Below are positions 33,316 through 42,445 of a stretch of DNA of 48,965 bases, one piece after another. The stretch's first letter is position 1. Each line of letters opens with the position of its first letter. This stretch comes from Bacillota bacterium (GTDB taxonomy: Bacteria; Bacillota; UBA4882; UBA8346): the NCBI GenBank assembly GCA_023417475.1, contig JAEZFP010000036.1:1-48965 (forward strand), read 5' to 3'. The notes under the pieces are model-generated. The model was not told the DNA's origin. It was given only the letters and a program-made list of their open reading frames with translations, and ran no database searches. The position numbers and the translations under genes were made by a program.

Positions 33316-35382
33316 TTAACTTGCGGAAACTTGGGGTTCCGCCGCTTCTTTCGTAGCAAACTGTTTTTGATATAACGCATGATATAAACCGCCCTTTTCG
33401 AGCAACGCCTCATGGGAACCCGCTTCGGCGATGGTTCCTTCGTCCATGACCAAAATCCGGTCGGCATTGCGGATCGTTGACAAACGATGGGCGATTACAA
33501 ACGTCGTCCGGTTTTTCATCAACCGTTGCAACGCCTCTTGCACCACAACCTCGGAAGCGGTGTCCAAAGCCGAAGTCGCTTCATCCAGAATCAAAATTTT
33601 CGGATCGCGTAGGATTGCCCGGGCGATCGCCACCCGTTGCCGTTGACCCCCGGAGAGCGTTACGCCCCGTTCCCCCACGACCGTCTGATAACCGTCCGGC
33701 AATTCTCTGATAAAATTATGGGCATTGGCGGCAATGGCCGCCATCTCGATCTCCTGCCGGGTGGCGTTCATACGCCCATAGGCAATATTCTCATAGATCG
33801 TACCGGTAAACAAAACCGTCTCTTGGGGTACAATGCCCATCTGTTTCCGGTAGGATTTTAAATCCAAGTCCCGGAGATTCACCCCGTCCACCAAAATCGC
33901 ACCCTCGACCGGATCATAAAACCGGGGAACCAGGTTAACCAGGGTGGTTTTCCCGGCGCCGCTGGACCCCACCAGGGCGATCACTTCACCGGGTTGCACC
34001 GTGAGATTGATGGCTTTTAAAACCGGTTCTCCCGCTTTGTAATGGAAGTTGACATTGGCAAAGGTAATCTCGCCGCGCAACGACGGCAGAACCACCGGAT
34101 GCACCGGTTCGACAATATCGGTCTTTACGTCAAGCAATTTAAAGATATTGTCCGCCGCCGCCAAACTGTGTTGGATCTGATTACTGACCTTGCTCAACTT
34201 TTTAATCGGATTGGAAATATACCCAATCACCAGCACAAAGGTCCAAAATTGGCCCGGTGTCATCTCCATGTGGTAAACCGCGTTCCCGCCGTACCAAATT
34301 AATATCCCCAGACCGATCAGGGCCAACAGCTCAATCGCAGGATTTAAGATTCCTTGCAGCTTGACCCCTTTCATCGACACTTGGTAATTTTTTTTGGTTT
34401 GCGAACGGAACCGATCAATCTCATAATCCTCCATTGCAAACGACTTGACGACCCGGATCATCGACAAGGTTTCTTGCAAAATGGCGGTCATATTGGCGAC
34501 GTTGCCTTGAATATCCTTGCCTACCTTCCGCATCATTCGCCCAATCTTGCTGATGAGCAAGGCGATCAGCGGCATCATCAATAAAAAGATTAAGGTCAAT
34601 TTCCAGTTGATATAGAGCGCCCAAGCGATGGCCAATATCACCATGATCGGTTCGACCAGCAGATCGATCACGGTTGAAGAGAACAGCTGTTGCACCATTC
34701 CCACATCGTTTAAGACTTTTGACATAAGTTGTCCGGTCTGTTTGTGCTCGTAAAAACCGAACGAGAGATTCTGGAGATGCTCAAAAATCTCGTTACGCAT
34801 CCGCATGATTACTTTCTGCCCAATCGAGGAGGCGAGATAAGTCTGGAAGTAACCGAAAATACCGCGCAAAATCTGGACGAAAATCAACAAAAACGGAATA
34901 ATAAATACCGTCGGCACCTTGGGAAAAAGTACGTTTTTTCGGACCGCCGGAGCTTGCACAACCCGGGCGATTTCAACCTCAATGCCTTGCCGGGTTATAT
35001 TTCCTTTGATACTTTTGAGGATCACATCGTCATTTACCTGATCCGGTAGCTGATACTTGATTTTGCTATAACCGTTCCGGGATTCCACCCGCAGGAGCCG
35101 GGACCCGGTCGCGGTCACCGCCTTGCGAATTAACGGTTCCGATAATGTTTGTCCCTTTTCATCCCAAGTCAAAAGCGCTTCACTGTTCGTGGCATTTTTA
35201 CCCGCAGGGCGCAAATAGGCTTCGGTTGAAATTCCATTCGTCCGCGAGAACAAGGCGTCGGTCAAGATTCCCAACGTCGCCGGTTCGATCAGCGTAAAAC
35301 CGGCTACCAACGTCGCGCAGAGCAATAAAGCGAGGATGCGCGTTATAAACGGCTTGATATAACTTATCATTCTGATTAGCAT
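33316..35382 (-). CDS. ABC exporter (MsbA-like) with large extracytoplasmic insertion
   Basis: A 688-residue fused permease-ATPase half transporter. The usual family length is about 580; the extra length lies between the first two helices, where about 110 hydrophilic residues (44-157 approximately) would face outward. The ATPase part has Walker A GSSGAGKTT, Q-loop PQETVLF, signature LSGGQRQR, Walker B ILILDEATSALD and the switch His in AHRL. GGGAGG precedes ATG 35382 by eight bases. It is divergent from a TetR regulator with a palindromic site between, so it is probably an inducible efflux or lipid exporter. Confidence 0.9.
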   Translation of the reverse strand: MLIRMISYIKPFITRILALLLCATLVAGFTLIEPATLGILTDALFSRTNGISTEAYLRPAGKNATNSEALLTWDEKGQTLSEPLIRKAVTATGSRLLRVESRNGYSKIKYQLPDQVNDDVILKSIKGNITRQGIEVEIARVVQAPAVRKNVLFPKVPTVFIIPFLLIFVQILRGIFGYFQTYLASSIGQKVIMRMRNEIFEHLQNLSFGFYEHKQTGQLMSKVLNDVGMVQQLFSSTVIDLLVEPIMVILAIAWALYINWKLTLIFLLMMPLIALLISKIGRMMRKVGKDIQGNVANMTAILQETLSMIRVVKSFAMEDYEIDRFRSQTKKNYQVSMKGVKLQGILNPAIELLALIGLGILIWYGGNAVYHMEMTPGQFWTFVLVIGYISNPIKKLSKVSNQIQHSLAAADNIFKLLDVKTDIVEPVHPVVLPSLRGEITFANVNFHYKAGEPVLKAINLTVQPGEVIALVGSSGAGKTTLVNLVPRFYDPVEGAILVDGVNLRDLDLKSYRKQMGIVPQETVLFTGTIYENIAYGRMNATRQEIEMAAIAANAHNFIRELPDGYQTVVGERGVTLSGGQRQRVAIARAILRDPKILILDEATSALDTASEVVVQEALQRLMKNRTTFVIAHRLSTIRNADRILVMDEGTIAEAGSHEALLEKGGLYHALYQKQFATKEAAEPQVSAS

Positions 35383-35598
35383 CGACTAACCCTCCCGAAA
35401 CTTAACAAAAAGGACCTCAACGACAAAGGACCCTCAATCAATACTACTATTATAAATTGTTGTTATTCGATTCTCCATCTGATTTTCCTACCTTATCCTA
35501 CTTATTTATCCAAAAAACCCGTTTGAAAGACCCTCGCCGGAAACATTATCATATTGCAAAATTCCGGTGAGCATTTTAACGTCGATGACTTGATGATT

Positions 35599-35675
35599 AG
35601 TAAACTGATCGTGCAATTTTTCTTTACAAGTTATTTTAAATATGATAATATGTAATAGTAAACTAACAGTTTACT
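35599..35675. promoter_or_regulatory. TetR-type operators between the exporter and tetR genes
   Basis: A perfect dyad AGTAAAC (35657-35663), TAACA, GTTTACT (35669-35675) lies 30 bp upstream of the tetR start. A second AGTAAAC (35599-35605) sits in a near-palindrome GATTAGT-AA-ACTGATC. Both would let the TetR protein control itself and the divergent exporter. Confidence 0.6.
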
Positions 35676-35704
35676 TAAATTCAACAGTAGTAGAGGATGA
35701 GATT

Positions 35705-36346
35705 ATGAGCACCGCCGATCGCAAGGCCCAAATGAAGAAACTACGCCAAGAAGATATTATCAATGCCGCCGAAAAAGTCTTTTTCTCCAAAGGGATCAGC
35801 AACGCCACCATGGATGAGGTCGCCGAGGCGGCCGAATACAGCAAACGCACGATTTATATTTATTTTTCCAGCAAGGAACAGATTTATGACGCCATTATCA
35901 GCCGGGCTTATCAGGTGTTGAACCGTTTTTTCACCGCCGGGCTTCAAAACGGCCAACCGGAAAACGGGTTAGGAAAAGTCTTATTGATGGGGCAGGCGTA
36001 TTTTGACTTCATCGAACAATATCCCGACTATTTTGCGGCGATCGCCAATTACGACACCCGGAATGAGCATTTAACCAGCGAAGACGTATATAAAATCGCC
36101 AATTACCAAGAAGGCAATCGCGGTTCCGACATGCTAATCGCGTGTATTCGCGAAGGGATAACCGACCGAAGCATCTCCAAAGCGCTTGATCCGGTAAGCG
36201 CGGCCTTTGTGCTTTACGGTAACATGATCGGCATCGGTCACATCCTGACGAAAAAAATGCCCTATATTACCCTTACCTATCAAAAAGACGTTTCCCAATT
36301 GAAAGACCAGTTGTTCCAGATGATTACCCGCAGTTTAACGGTTTAG
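35705..36346 (+). CDS. TetR-family transcriptional regulator
   Basis: A 213-residue repressor. The N-terminal helix-turn-helix is typical: EDIINAAEKVFFSKG, then NATMDEVAEAAEYSKRTIYIYFSSKEQ. The C-terminal ligand-binding domain is not assignable to a ligand. ATG 35705 is chosen over an in-frame upstream start at 35642 because the latter would place the operator inside the gene, and GAGGATGAG lies just before 35705. It probably represses the divergent ABC exporter and its own operon with a nitroreductase-like and a barrel gene. Confidence 0.88.
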   Translation: MSTADRKAQMKKLRQEDIINAAEKVFFSKGISNATMDEVAEAAEYSKRTIYIYFSSKEQIYDAIISRAYQVLNRFFTAGLQNGQPENGLGKVLLMGQAYFDFIEQYPDYFAAIANYDTRNEHLTSEDVYKIANYQEGNRGSDMLIACIREGITDRSISKALDPVSAAFVLYGNMIGIGHILTKKMPYITLTYQKDVSQLKDQLFQMITRSLTV

Positions 36347-36389
36347 CGGCTGCCAAAGCGCATCTGTTACGTCGAAAGGAGTGTTTTTG

Positions 36390-37472
36390 TTGATCCGTCA
36401 TTTCGCAACATTGCTCCTCCTATCGCTTGGAGGCATCCTGTTTTTCAATGCTTACTCCCCGGTTCACGGGGGCAATCTCAGCGTCGATACCCTTGATCAA
36501 AAAATTGCCAAAATCGTCGCATATGGCGCGTTAGCCCCGAGTACTCATAACGCCCAAATGTGGCGGATCAAAACGGTGGCGGCCGATACGATCCGGCTGT
36601 TGCTGGACGATCGACATCTTTTGCCCCAAGTCGATCCCCAGAATCGCGAATCAATGATTTCGCTGGGAGCCTTTATCGAGAATATGGCGGAGGCGGCCCC
36701 CTTTTTCGGGCTCCAAGCCGAAGTGCTGATTTTAACGCGGGATCCCCACGCCCGCGAGATCGCCGAAATTAAGTTTCACCCGTTGACCAGTCCGCTTTTG
36801 GACAAAAGCGTACTGAACAATATTCAAAACCGGCATACGATTCGAACGCCTTATTTACGCCAAGCCTTACGGCAATCCGATTGGCAATGGCTTAAAACCT
36901 TAGGCCCCGATTTTCATTATTTTGCAGTCCCCGGCAAGGAAGGAGCCATTATTCAAACCGCGATAATCGCAGCCACCAAAAAACAGGTCGCCAATGACGC
37001 CAAACAGCGGGAGTTGGCCGGAATGTTCCGCTTCTCCAAGCAGGAAGCGGAGCGGACCAAAGACGGTTTAACTCCGGAGGGCATGGGACTGTCGGGTATC
37101 GCCAAATGGTTTGTGGCGACGTTTTTCAACCGCGACACTGTTATGACCCCGTCGTTTCGGAACCAAACCGTTGCCGTCGTCAAAAAGCAAGTCAACAATT
37201 GCAGCGGTTTTTTGGTGCTGACCGCCGCCGACAGTTCGGTTGCCGCTTTGATTGATTGCGGGCGGAACCTGGAAAGGTTTCTAATCATGGCAACCGGGAA
37301 AAAGTTGGCTGTCCACCCAATGAGCGCTCCGCTTGAAGAAAACCCTTGGAAAGAGACATTTTCGCAACCACTCGCCCTGGAACAACCGGTGCAAATGATC
37401 TTACGGATCGGTTATGTTAAAAATTACGGTCAGTCGGTCAGTCAACGCCGACCGCTGGAGATCGCTCAATGA
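36390..37472 (+). CDS. Membrane-anchored or exported nitroreductase-family protein
   Basis: A 360-residue flavin-type protein starting with a hydrophobic signal or anchor (HFATLLLLSLGGILFF). The flavin-binding N-terminal motif of the family is seen in APSTHNAQMWRI near residue 50, followed by DPQNRES. Size and divided domain are closer to Acg-type long nitroreductases than to ordinary 200-residue ones. TTG 36390 is preferred because AAAGGAG sits eight bases before it; GTG 36381 overlaps the ribosome site. It is 43 bp after tetR and 31 bp before the barrel gene, so these three form one operon. A role in envelope redox defence is possible. Confidence 0.75.
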   Translation: MIRHFATLLLLSLGGILFFNAYSPVHGGNLSVDTLDQKIAKIVAYGALAPSTHNAQMWRIKTVAADTIRLLLDDRHLLPQVDPQNRESMISLGAFIENMAEAAPFFGLQAEVLILTRDPHAREIAEIKFHPLTSPLLDKSVLNNIQNRHTIRTPYLRQALRQSDWQWLKTLGPDFHYFAVPGKEGAIIQTAIIAATKKQVANDAKQRELAGMFRFSKQEAERTKDGLTPEGMGLSGIAKWFVATFFNRDTVMTPSFRNQTVAVVKKQVNNCSGFLVLTAADSSVAALIDCGRNLERFLIMATGKKLAVHPMSAPLEENPWKETFSQPLALEQPVQMILRIGYVKNYGQSVSQRRPLEIAQ

Positions 37473-37503
37473 TCCCGATAAATACTTTGAGGAGGGAAGA
37501 CCC

Positions 37504-38079
37504 ATGAAGCTTCCGGAAATGAACAAATTGTTGTTATGGTTAATTATTGGACTTATATTGTGTTTGACTACTCCACTATCAGCTTCCGCCGCCGCTGAAA
37601 ATACCAAAGTCCGCTTGGGGACGGAGCTTGATCTGTTGCCCTTTGTCAGCGACGGTTATTATTCTAGCAGCGTTGTTGGCTTCGACCATTATAATGTGCG
37701 GCTCATCACGGCAAAAACCAAAATACCCGGTTTTGCGACTCCCGACGGTTATCGGGATTGGAAACTCAAAAATGTGACCGCCGTAATTATTGATTATTTT
37801 CCCGATGAAAACCGCGAAGGCGTATGGTTCGCCGGCGGGTTTGAACACTGGAAAAGCGCCATTCGCGCAAAGTCCTCGGGAGCGACCGGCACGTTTTCAC
37901 AGAATATTTTTACATTGGGCAGCGGCTATGTCTATAACCTGAATGAACATTGGTACATTAACCCTTGGATAGCGCTTCACTACAATTTGAGCGACCATCC
38001 CGTCCCGGTCGGGTCCGACGTATTGCAACTGAAGGATATCATGTACGAAGCCTCAATTAAGCTGGGATATCGGTTTTAA
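37504..38079 (+). CDS. Small exported predicted outer-membrane barrel protein
   Basis: A 191-residue protein with a signal peptide (LLLWLIIGLILCLTTPLSASA) and a mature part of short amphipathic strands ending IKLGYRF, a C-terminal aromatic typical for barrels. The pattern of GSGYVYNLNEHWYINPWIALHYN resembles an acyloxyacyl- or PagP-like small barrel in size (8 strands), but no catalytic motif can be read. GGAGGGAAG precedes the ATG. It is last in the tetR operon and is followed by a strong terminator. It supports the idea of a diderm cell. Confidence 0.7.
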   Translation: MKLPEMNKLLLWLIIGLILCLTTPLSASAAAENTKVRLGTELDLLPFVSDGYYSSSVVGFDHYNVRLITAKTKIPGFATPDGYRDWKLKNVTAVIIDYFPDENREGVWFAGGFEHWKSAIRAKSSGATGTFSQNIFTLGSGYVYNLNEHWYINPWIALHYNLSDHPVPVGSDVLQLKDIMYEASIKLGYRF

Positions 38080-38110
38080 CTTGACTGCCAAAGACCATCC
38101 AACCCTCGCA

Positions 38111-38153
38111 AAAAAGCCTTAACCATTTCTAATTCCATGGTTAAGGCTTTTTA
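38111..38153. terminator. Strong bidirectional terminator
   Basis: Perfect 16-bp arms AAAAAGCCTTAACCAT (38111-38126) and ATGGTTAAGGCTTTTT (38137-38152) around a ten-base loop, between convergent genes. Confidence 0.92.
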
Positions 38154-38201
38154 TTGCTTCCTTGACGAGTCCCCCGGTTGGAGCCTTCACGCGCCAACCT
38201 T

Positions 38202-39593
38202 TTAACTGATGACTAATTTAATCGCGTCCAACTGTTTCAACATCCGTTGCAGAGTTTGATTCAATTGCTCATATATCGTTTGCGCGTCATCGAGACGACC
38301 GGCTTGATAGGCAAGAATACACTCTTTCCCAAGTTGATGCAGTTCGGTATGGGTCGTTCCCAAATCGCGATACGCGGATAGTTTTTTGACCTTAGGGTCC
38401 GTGACCGCCTGATACCATGTGGCCAGTTTGCAGATGGTCGGATCGCCCATTTGTAAAGGATCCAATTTCCGAAAGCCCAGGAGCATGTTGTAAATTCGCC
38501 ATCCGTACACAATATGATCGGTTTTATACAACTCCAGCCATTCGGGGGCGGTGAGCGTCGAAGCCATTCGGGCCAGTCTGCCCCGCACGCCGTCGACCAA
38601 TTGACTGATCTCCAACAGCAATTTATTGGTATTATGGCAGCAATCGGTTAAATGATTGGCCTCCGTCGCCAGACCGCCGATTCCCTGAATAAAGGTTCCG
38701 GTGGCGACGTTTTGCTCTTCAATATTGGCGGCGATCTGAACCAAGGTCGCATTGATCTCCTGAATCGACTCGCTGATGTCATTGACCGACCGGGCCGCGC
38801 CTTCAACCAATTGTTCGCCCGAAATCAGCTGTTTGGATGTGGTATTGAGCTTCGACGCCAACAGCTCGATATCGGATTGCAATAGTTGAATAATTTTCTC
38901 AATATCCGCCACCGAGTTACGGGTATTGTCAGCCAGGTGCTTCACTTCCACGGCGACCAGAACAAACCCTTTACCCGCCGCTCCCGCGTGGGTGGCTTCA
39001 ATGGCGGCGTTTAAGGATAACAAATTGATCTGCAACGCGATTTTTTTGACAATATCGACAATCTTGGTAATTGCCTGGGTGCGGGATTTAAAACGGTTAA
39101 CCTGGTCATTGACCTGGATGATCTCGTCAAAAGAAACGTTGACAAAGTGAATGAAGCGGTTAATATCCGTCACGCTACCCTGGGATTTGGCTTGAGCGTT
39201 GTCGGCATATTCCGTGATCTCCCGAAGCAGCTTGGACACGGCGTCAATCGCTTGGCTAAGCTGCGCGCCGCTTGCTTCCATCGTGGTAAGGGATTGATTT
39301 TGCCGCCCGACACTGACCATCATCTCTTTCACACAATCAACCCCGGTTACCAAGTTGATCGCCTGGTTCGCTTCCATTAACGTGAGATCGTTTTGGCGAT
39401 TGTATATAAATTTCTCCAAAAAGCGGTTCCAGGTTTGGGCGAGGTCGGGATCGGTAAACTTTGTTTCATCGGCAAAAATGTTACTGTTAGTATTTTTGTC
39501 GAGTTTTTCCAAGGTCAAATTCATCAGTTCCATCATCACTTGATCGTCCCGATCCAACTCATTCGGCGGGATCGCGATGGCGGTGCTATTCAT
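38202..39593 (-). CDS. Soluble chemoreceptor with C-terminal CZB-type zinc domain (1)
   Basis: A 463-residue cytoplasmic methyl-accepting chemotaxis-like protein with no membrane helix. The middle coiled-coil holds the receptor tip around NLLSLNAAIEATHAGAAGKGFVLVAVEVKHLAD, close to the usual EA-R-GE-G pattern but with variations (ATHAG, FVLVAVEVK). The C-terminal part has DHIVYGWRIYN, the CKLATWYQ Cys and HTELHQLGKE, the His/Cys/His pattern of the CZB domain that binds zinc and senses redox or HOCl-like signals. ATG 39593 follows AAAGGA. It is 51 bp downstream of a paralogue of identical length, so both come from a tandem duplication. Confidence 0.88.
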   Translation of the reverse strand: MNSTAIAIPPNELDRDDQVMMELMNLTLEKLDKNTNSNIFADETKFTDPDLAQTWNRFLEKFIYNRQNDLTLMEANQAINLVTGVDCVKEMMVSVGRQNQSLTTMEASGAQLSQAIDAVSKLLREITEYADNAQAKSQGSVTDINRFIHFVNVSFDEIIQVNDQVNRFKSRTQAITKIVDIVKKIALQINLLSLNAAIEATHAGAAGKGFVLVAVEVKHLADNTRNSVADIEKIIQLLQSDIELLASKLNTTSKQLISGEQLVEGAARSVNDISESIQEINATLVQIAANIEEQNVATGTFIQGIGGLATEANHLTDCCHNTNKLLLEISQLVDGVRGRLARMASTLTAPEWLELYKTDHIVYGWRIYNMLLGFRKLDPLQMGDPTICKLATWYQAVTDPKVKKLSAYRDLGTTHTELHQLGKECILAYQAGRLDDAQTIYEQLNQTLQRMLKQLDAIKLVIS

Positions 39594-39644
39594 TGGGCAA
39601 GATCCTTTCATTTTAAAAGTGCAATCATTTCAGTTGTATGGGCT

Positions 39645-41036
39645 TCAATCCTCACCAACCACCGATTTAAGCTCGTCCAACAACTCCAGCATCTTGTTGA
39701 GGACGGTAGTCATTTGACTGTGAATCTCGCTGGCCCGTTCCGGATGATTGGCCTCACTGGCCAACACCGTTTCTTTGCCCAGCCTGTGCAATTCGGCATG
39801 ATAATCCCCTAGTCGCGGAAAAGCCTGATGGTTCTGGATTTTCAGATCGGTTACCCCGTAATACCAAACTCCCAATTTACATCCTTTATAATCGCCCATT
39901 TCTGCGGCAGACAACTTTTCATATCCCAAGCTGGCGTTGTAAATCCGCCAATTATACATAATGTGGTCGGTTTGGTACTGCTCAATCCATTCCCGCCTTG
40001 TTAAGGAGGCTGAATATCGGGCCAGTTTGCCCCGTACCTGGTTGACTACGCGGCTCATCTTGAAGATTAATTCACTGGTACGGTTGCAATATTCGACGGA
40101 CCGGTTCGCTTCCGATGACAAATCGCCGACTTCGCTCGTCAGGATTTCGGTCGCCTGATTTTGCTGTTGAATATTGACGGCGATCCGGCTGATGGTCGCG
40201 TCGATCTCTCGCATGGACTGGTTGATCCCGACCACCGATTGAATCGCCGTTTCCACCAATTGTTGACCCGAAACCAGTCGTTCCGTGGTGGTATTCATAT
40301 GATTGACAAATGTGTCAATATCGGTATTTAGTTCGCCGATATTATCCTCAATCTCGTTCACCGAGTTTTGGGTGTCTTCGGCAAGGCGCTTTACCTCATT
40401 GGCCACGACCGCAAACCCGCCGCCCGCCGTCCCGGCTTTGGCGGCCTCAATCGAAGCGTTTAACGCCAATAAATTGGTTTGAAAGGCGATCGTTTTGACA
40501 ATGTCGACGATGGCGGTGATTTGCACGGCACGCGCTTTAAACTCATTTATCTGCCCATTAACCGCATCAATGTCGGAAAATGACTTTTTGACAAAGTCGA
40601 TCGCGTGATTGATGCCGGAAACGCATTCGAGTGACTTCGCCTTGGCGCCGTTGGCGTTGGCGGAGATTTCCCGGACGATCCGGGTTGTGTCATGAATTGA
40701 TTGACGCAGTTTCATCCCGCCCGTATCCATCGTCTTCAGCGCATTGTTCTGCTCGCCGACACTGCGGAGCATCTCATTGACATAATCGACATCCAGTACC
40801 ATATTGATCGCCTTACCCAAGTCCATTACTTTTTGGTTATTGCTCTCCACCATCCGTTCTAACAAGCGGTTCCACGCCCTGGCCAACGCGGGGTTAGCAA
40901 AATCGGCTTCAGCGGCCAAGACGTCACCCTTGGCGACCAGCGTCGGCTTGGCTAAAGCATTCCGAATTAACCCCGCCAAAATTTGACCATCGTTACAAGG
41001 TGTTCCCGAAGAATCCACTGCAATCATATTGTCCAT
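39645..41036 (-). CDS. Soluble chemoreceptor with C-terminal CZB-type zinc domain (2)
   Basis: A 463-residue paralogue of the next gene. The signalling tip is better conserved: FQTNLLALNASIEAAKAGTAGGGFAVVANEVKRLAEDTQNS. The CZB-like end reads DHIMYNWRIYNASLGYEKL, CKLGVWYYG and HAELHRLGKE. No membrane helix is present. The N-terminal 100 residues form a four-helix-like segment of unknown sensing function shared by both proteins. AAAGGATC lies just before ATG 41036. No other chemotaxis genes are in the window, so these may signal to chemotaxis proteins elsewhere. Confidence 0.9.
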   Translation of the reverse strand: MDNMIAVDSSGTPCNDGQILAGLIRNALAKPTLVAKGDVLAAEADFANPALARAWNRLLERMVESNNQKVMDLGKAINMVLDVDYVNEMLRSVGEQNNALKTMDTGGMKLRQSIHDTTRIVREISANANGAKAKSLECVSGINHAIDFVKKSFSDIDAVNGQINEFKARAVQITAIVDIVKTIAFQTNLLALNASIEAAKAGTAGGGFAVVANEVKRLAEDTQNSVNEIEDNIGELNTDIDTFVNHMNTTTERLVSGQQLVETAIQSVVGINQSMREIDATISRIAVNIQQQNQATEILTSEVGDLSSEANRSVEYCNRTSELIFKMSRVVNQVRGKLARYSASLTRREWIEQYQTDHIMYNWRIYNASLGYEKLSAAEMGDYKGCKLGVWYYGVTDLKIQNHQAFPRLGDYHAELHRLGKETVLASEANHPERASEIHSQMTTVLNKMLELLDELKSVVGED

Positions 41037-41360
41037 TGATCCTTTTCCTTCTATCCGGCGGAAATTTGCCTTTGAGTTAATTTTTGTTTACTATCTATAT
41101 CGACCAAATAAATATGTCTCCTTACATATTTTAAACGAAATATTCATTTTTTTCTAAAATCAGCCCGTTTTTTTCATTGATGTTGAAAAACAATCTCGAG
41201 ACGACTCCTCCAACGGTTCGGTTAATGCAATTAGACTCGCCACCTGAGCGCGTAGCGAGTCTATCCGTAAAAAATTACCTTCTGCTTTATCCCCGCCGCC
41301 GCAAGCGGCGGGTCGCGACGGTTAAGCCCGGCCTGACCTGGGGTGAGGAAATCTTCCCGC
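41037..41360. other. Gene-free stretch with two hairpins
   Basis: No gene seen. Two hairpins: TAGACTCGC (41232-41240)/GCGAGTCTA (41255-41263), and the GC-rich CCCGCCGC/GCGGCGGG (about 41292-41311). Neither is followed by a T tract on the sodA strand, so they are not clear terminators. Confidence 0.4.
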
Positions 41361-42005
41361 TTATGAGAGCAAGGACATTTGTCCTTGAATGGCGCATGAC
41401 AGTCTTCTTTCCACCTCGAACCAGTTGACAAGATTCCACCAGGCTCTGATATAATCGGAACGCCGGTATTGGTAATCCAAGTAATAGGCGTGTTCCCACA
41501 CATCGACCACCAGGATGGGAATACCGCCCCATTGGGTTAAGTCTTGGTGCTTTTCCGCATTGAGAATTTCAAGCCGGTTCCAGGCCGACTGCCAGACCAG
41601 TATGGCCCAACCGGAAGCCTCGACATTGATGGCCGCTGCCGTAAACTGTGCTTGAAACGCCGAAAAATTATCGAAGTAGCCGTTTACCAACGTTTGGGTT
41701 AATTGTCCGGGTTGCCCGCCGCTACCCACCGGAGCCATGATCGTCCAGTAGATGCTATGGAGAATATGACCGGACCCCTGAAAGGCGAGTTCGCGTTCCC
41801 AATGTTTCACGAGTTCAAAATTATTTTCGGCCCGGGCCGCTACCAGTTTAAGTTCCGCCTTATTTAACCCTTCGACGTAGGCGCGATGATGATTGTCGTG
41901 ATGAAACCGAAGCGTGGTGGCACTGATCACCGGTTCCAGCGCGTGATAAGCATACGGCAAGGGGGGTAATTGGTGGCTACCGGGCGCTGACTCTACGTAT
42001 TGCAA
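41361..42005 (-). CDS. sodA: Superoxide dismutase, Fe/Mn type
   Basis: A 214-residue Fe/Mn SOD that converts superoxide to hydrogen peroxide in the cytoplasm. Metal ligands are seen in LRFHHDNHH (His), GHILHSIYW (His) and DVWEHAYYLDY (Asp and His). I chose TTG 42005 because AAGGAGG lies eight bases upstream; ATG 42026 is in frame but has no ribosome site and would put that AAGGAGG inside the gene. The C terminus extends about 15 residues past the conserved WWNLVNWFEVERR. Rubrerythrin earlier in the window would remove the peroxide formed. Confidence 0.92.
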   Translation of the reverse strand: MQYVESAPGSHQLPPLPYAYHALEPVISATTLRFHHDNHHRAYVEGLNKAELKLVAARAENNFELVKHWERELAFQGSGHILHSIYWTIMAPVGSGGQPGQLTQTLVNGYFDNFSAFQAQFTAAAINVEASGWAILVWQSAWNRLEILNAEKHQDLTQWGGIPILVVDVWEHAYYLDYQYRRSDYIRAWWNLVNWFEVERRLSCAIQGQMSLLS

Positions 42006-42124
42006 CGCAGCGGCCTCCTTGATCATATTTGCTGCAACATTCTATTCCCCCTGGTGAGCAAATGTGCTTTCAGCACGCTCCTTAACTGTAGAAATTTGCT
42101 TGCACCTTTTTAAAGTATTGCTAT

Positions 42125-42138
42125 GATGTAATTACATC
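42125..42138. promoter_or_regulatory. Perfect 14-bp palindrome GATGTAATTACATC
   Basis: A perfect dyad 120 bp upstream of sodA (minus strand) in a gene-free stretch. It resembles a MarR- or TetR-type half-site arrangement. No regulator can be assigned. Confidence 0.35.
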
Positions 42139-42280
42139 GTAACAACAAAAGTATTATTGAAGAAATGTTGGTGGATTGAGTCGCTTCGTTCCGATCCTGA
42201 GCGACCAGTGGGTCAAAGAATAATCTGCCGGCTCATTAAGCTTCTGTTAGGCTCAAGCTTAGTTGAATTCCTGCCGTTAC

Positions 42281-42381
42281 ACCCGAATCTTTTCTACGCC
42301 CCGACCGATCAGGGCCACCCAATAGCCCATTATAATTCCGTCCATCAACCCTTCATTATAGATCAGCTCGTCTTGACGGCA
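42281..42381 (-). repeat. Duplicated 3' end of the DUF6809-type gene
   Basis: About 101 bp matching 43998-44098 in the same orientation with roughly six mismatches, no gaps. On the minus strand it encodes RQDELIYNEGLMDG and the following GYWVAL-GRGVEKIRV end of the DUF6809-type protein, including the stop region. The two copies flank the deaminase and zinc-ribbon genes. Confidence 0.88.
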
Positions 42382-42445
42382 ATGGTCCAAGCTCAACACG
42401 ATCAAAAAAATTACAAGTTTTTGAATCAAACCAAAAAGGTATTTG

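Noticed and set aside
41232..41311. Hairpins as the sodA terminator
   Set aside because: No T tract follows on the minus strand; kept only as unexplained structure.
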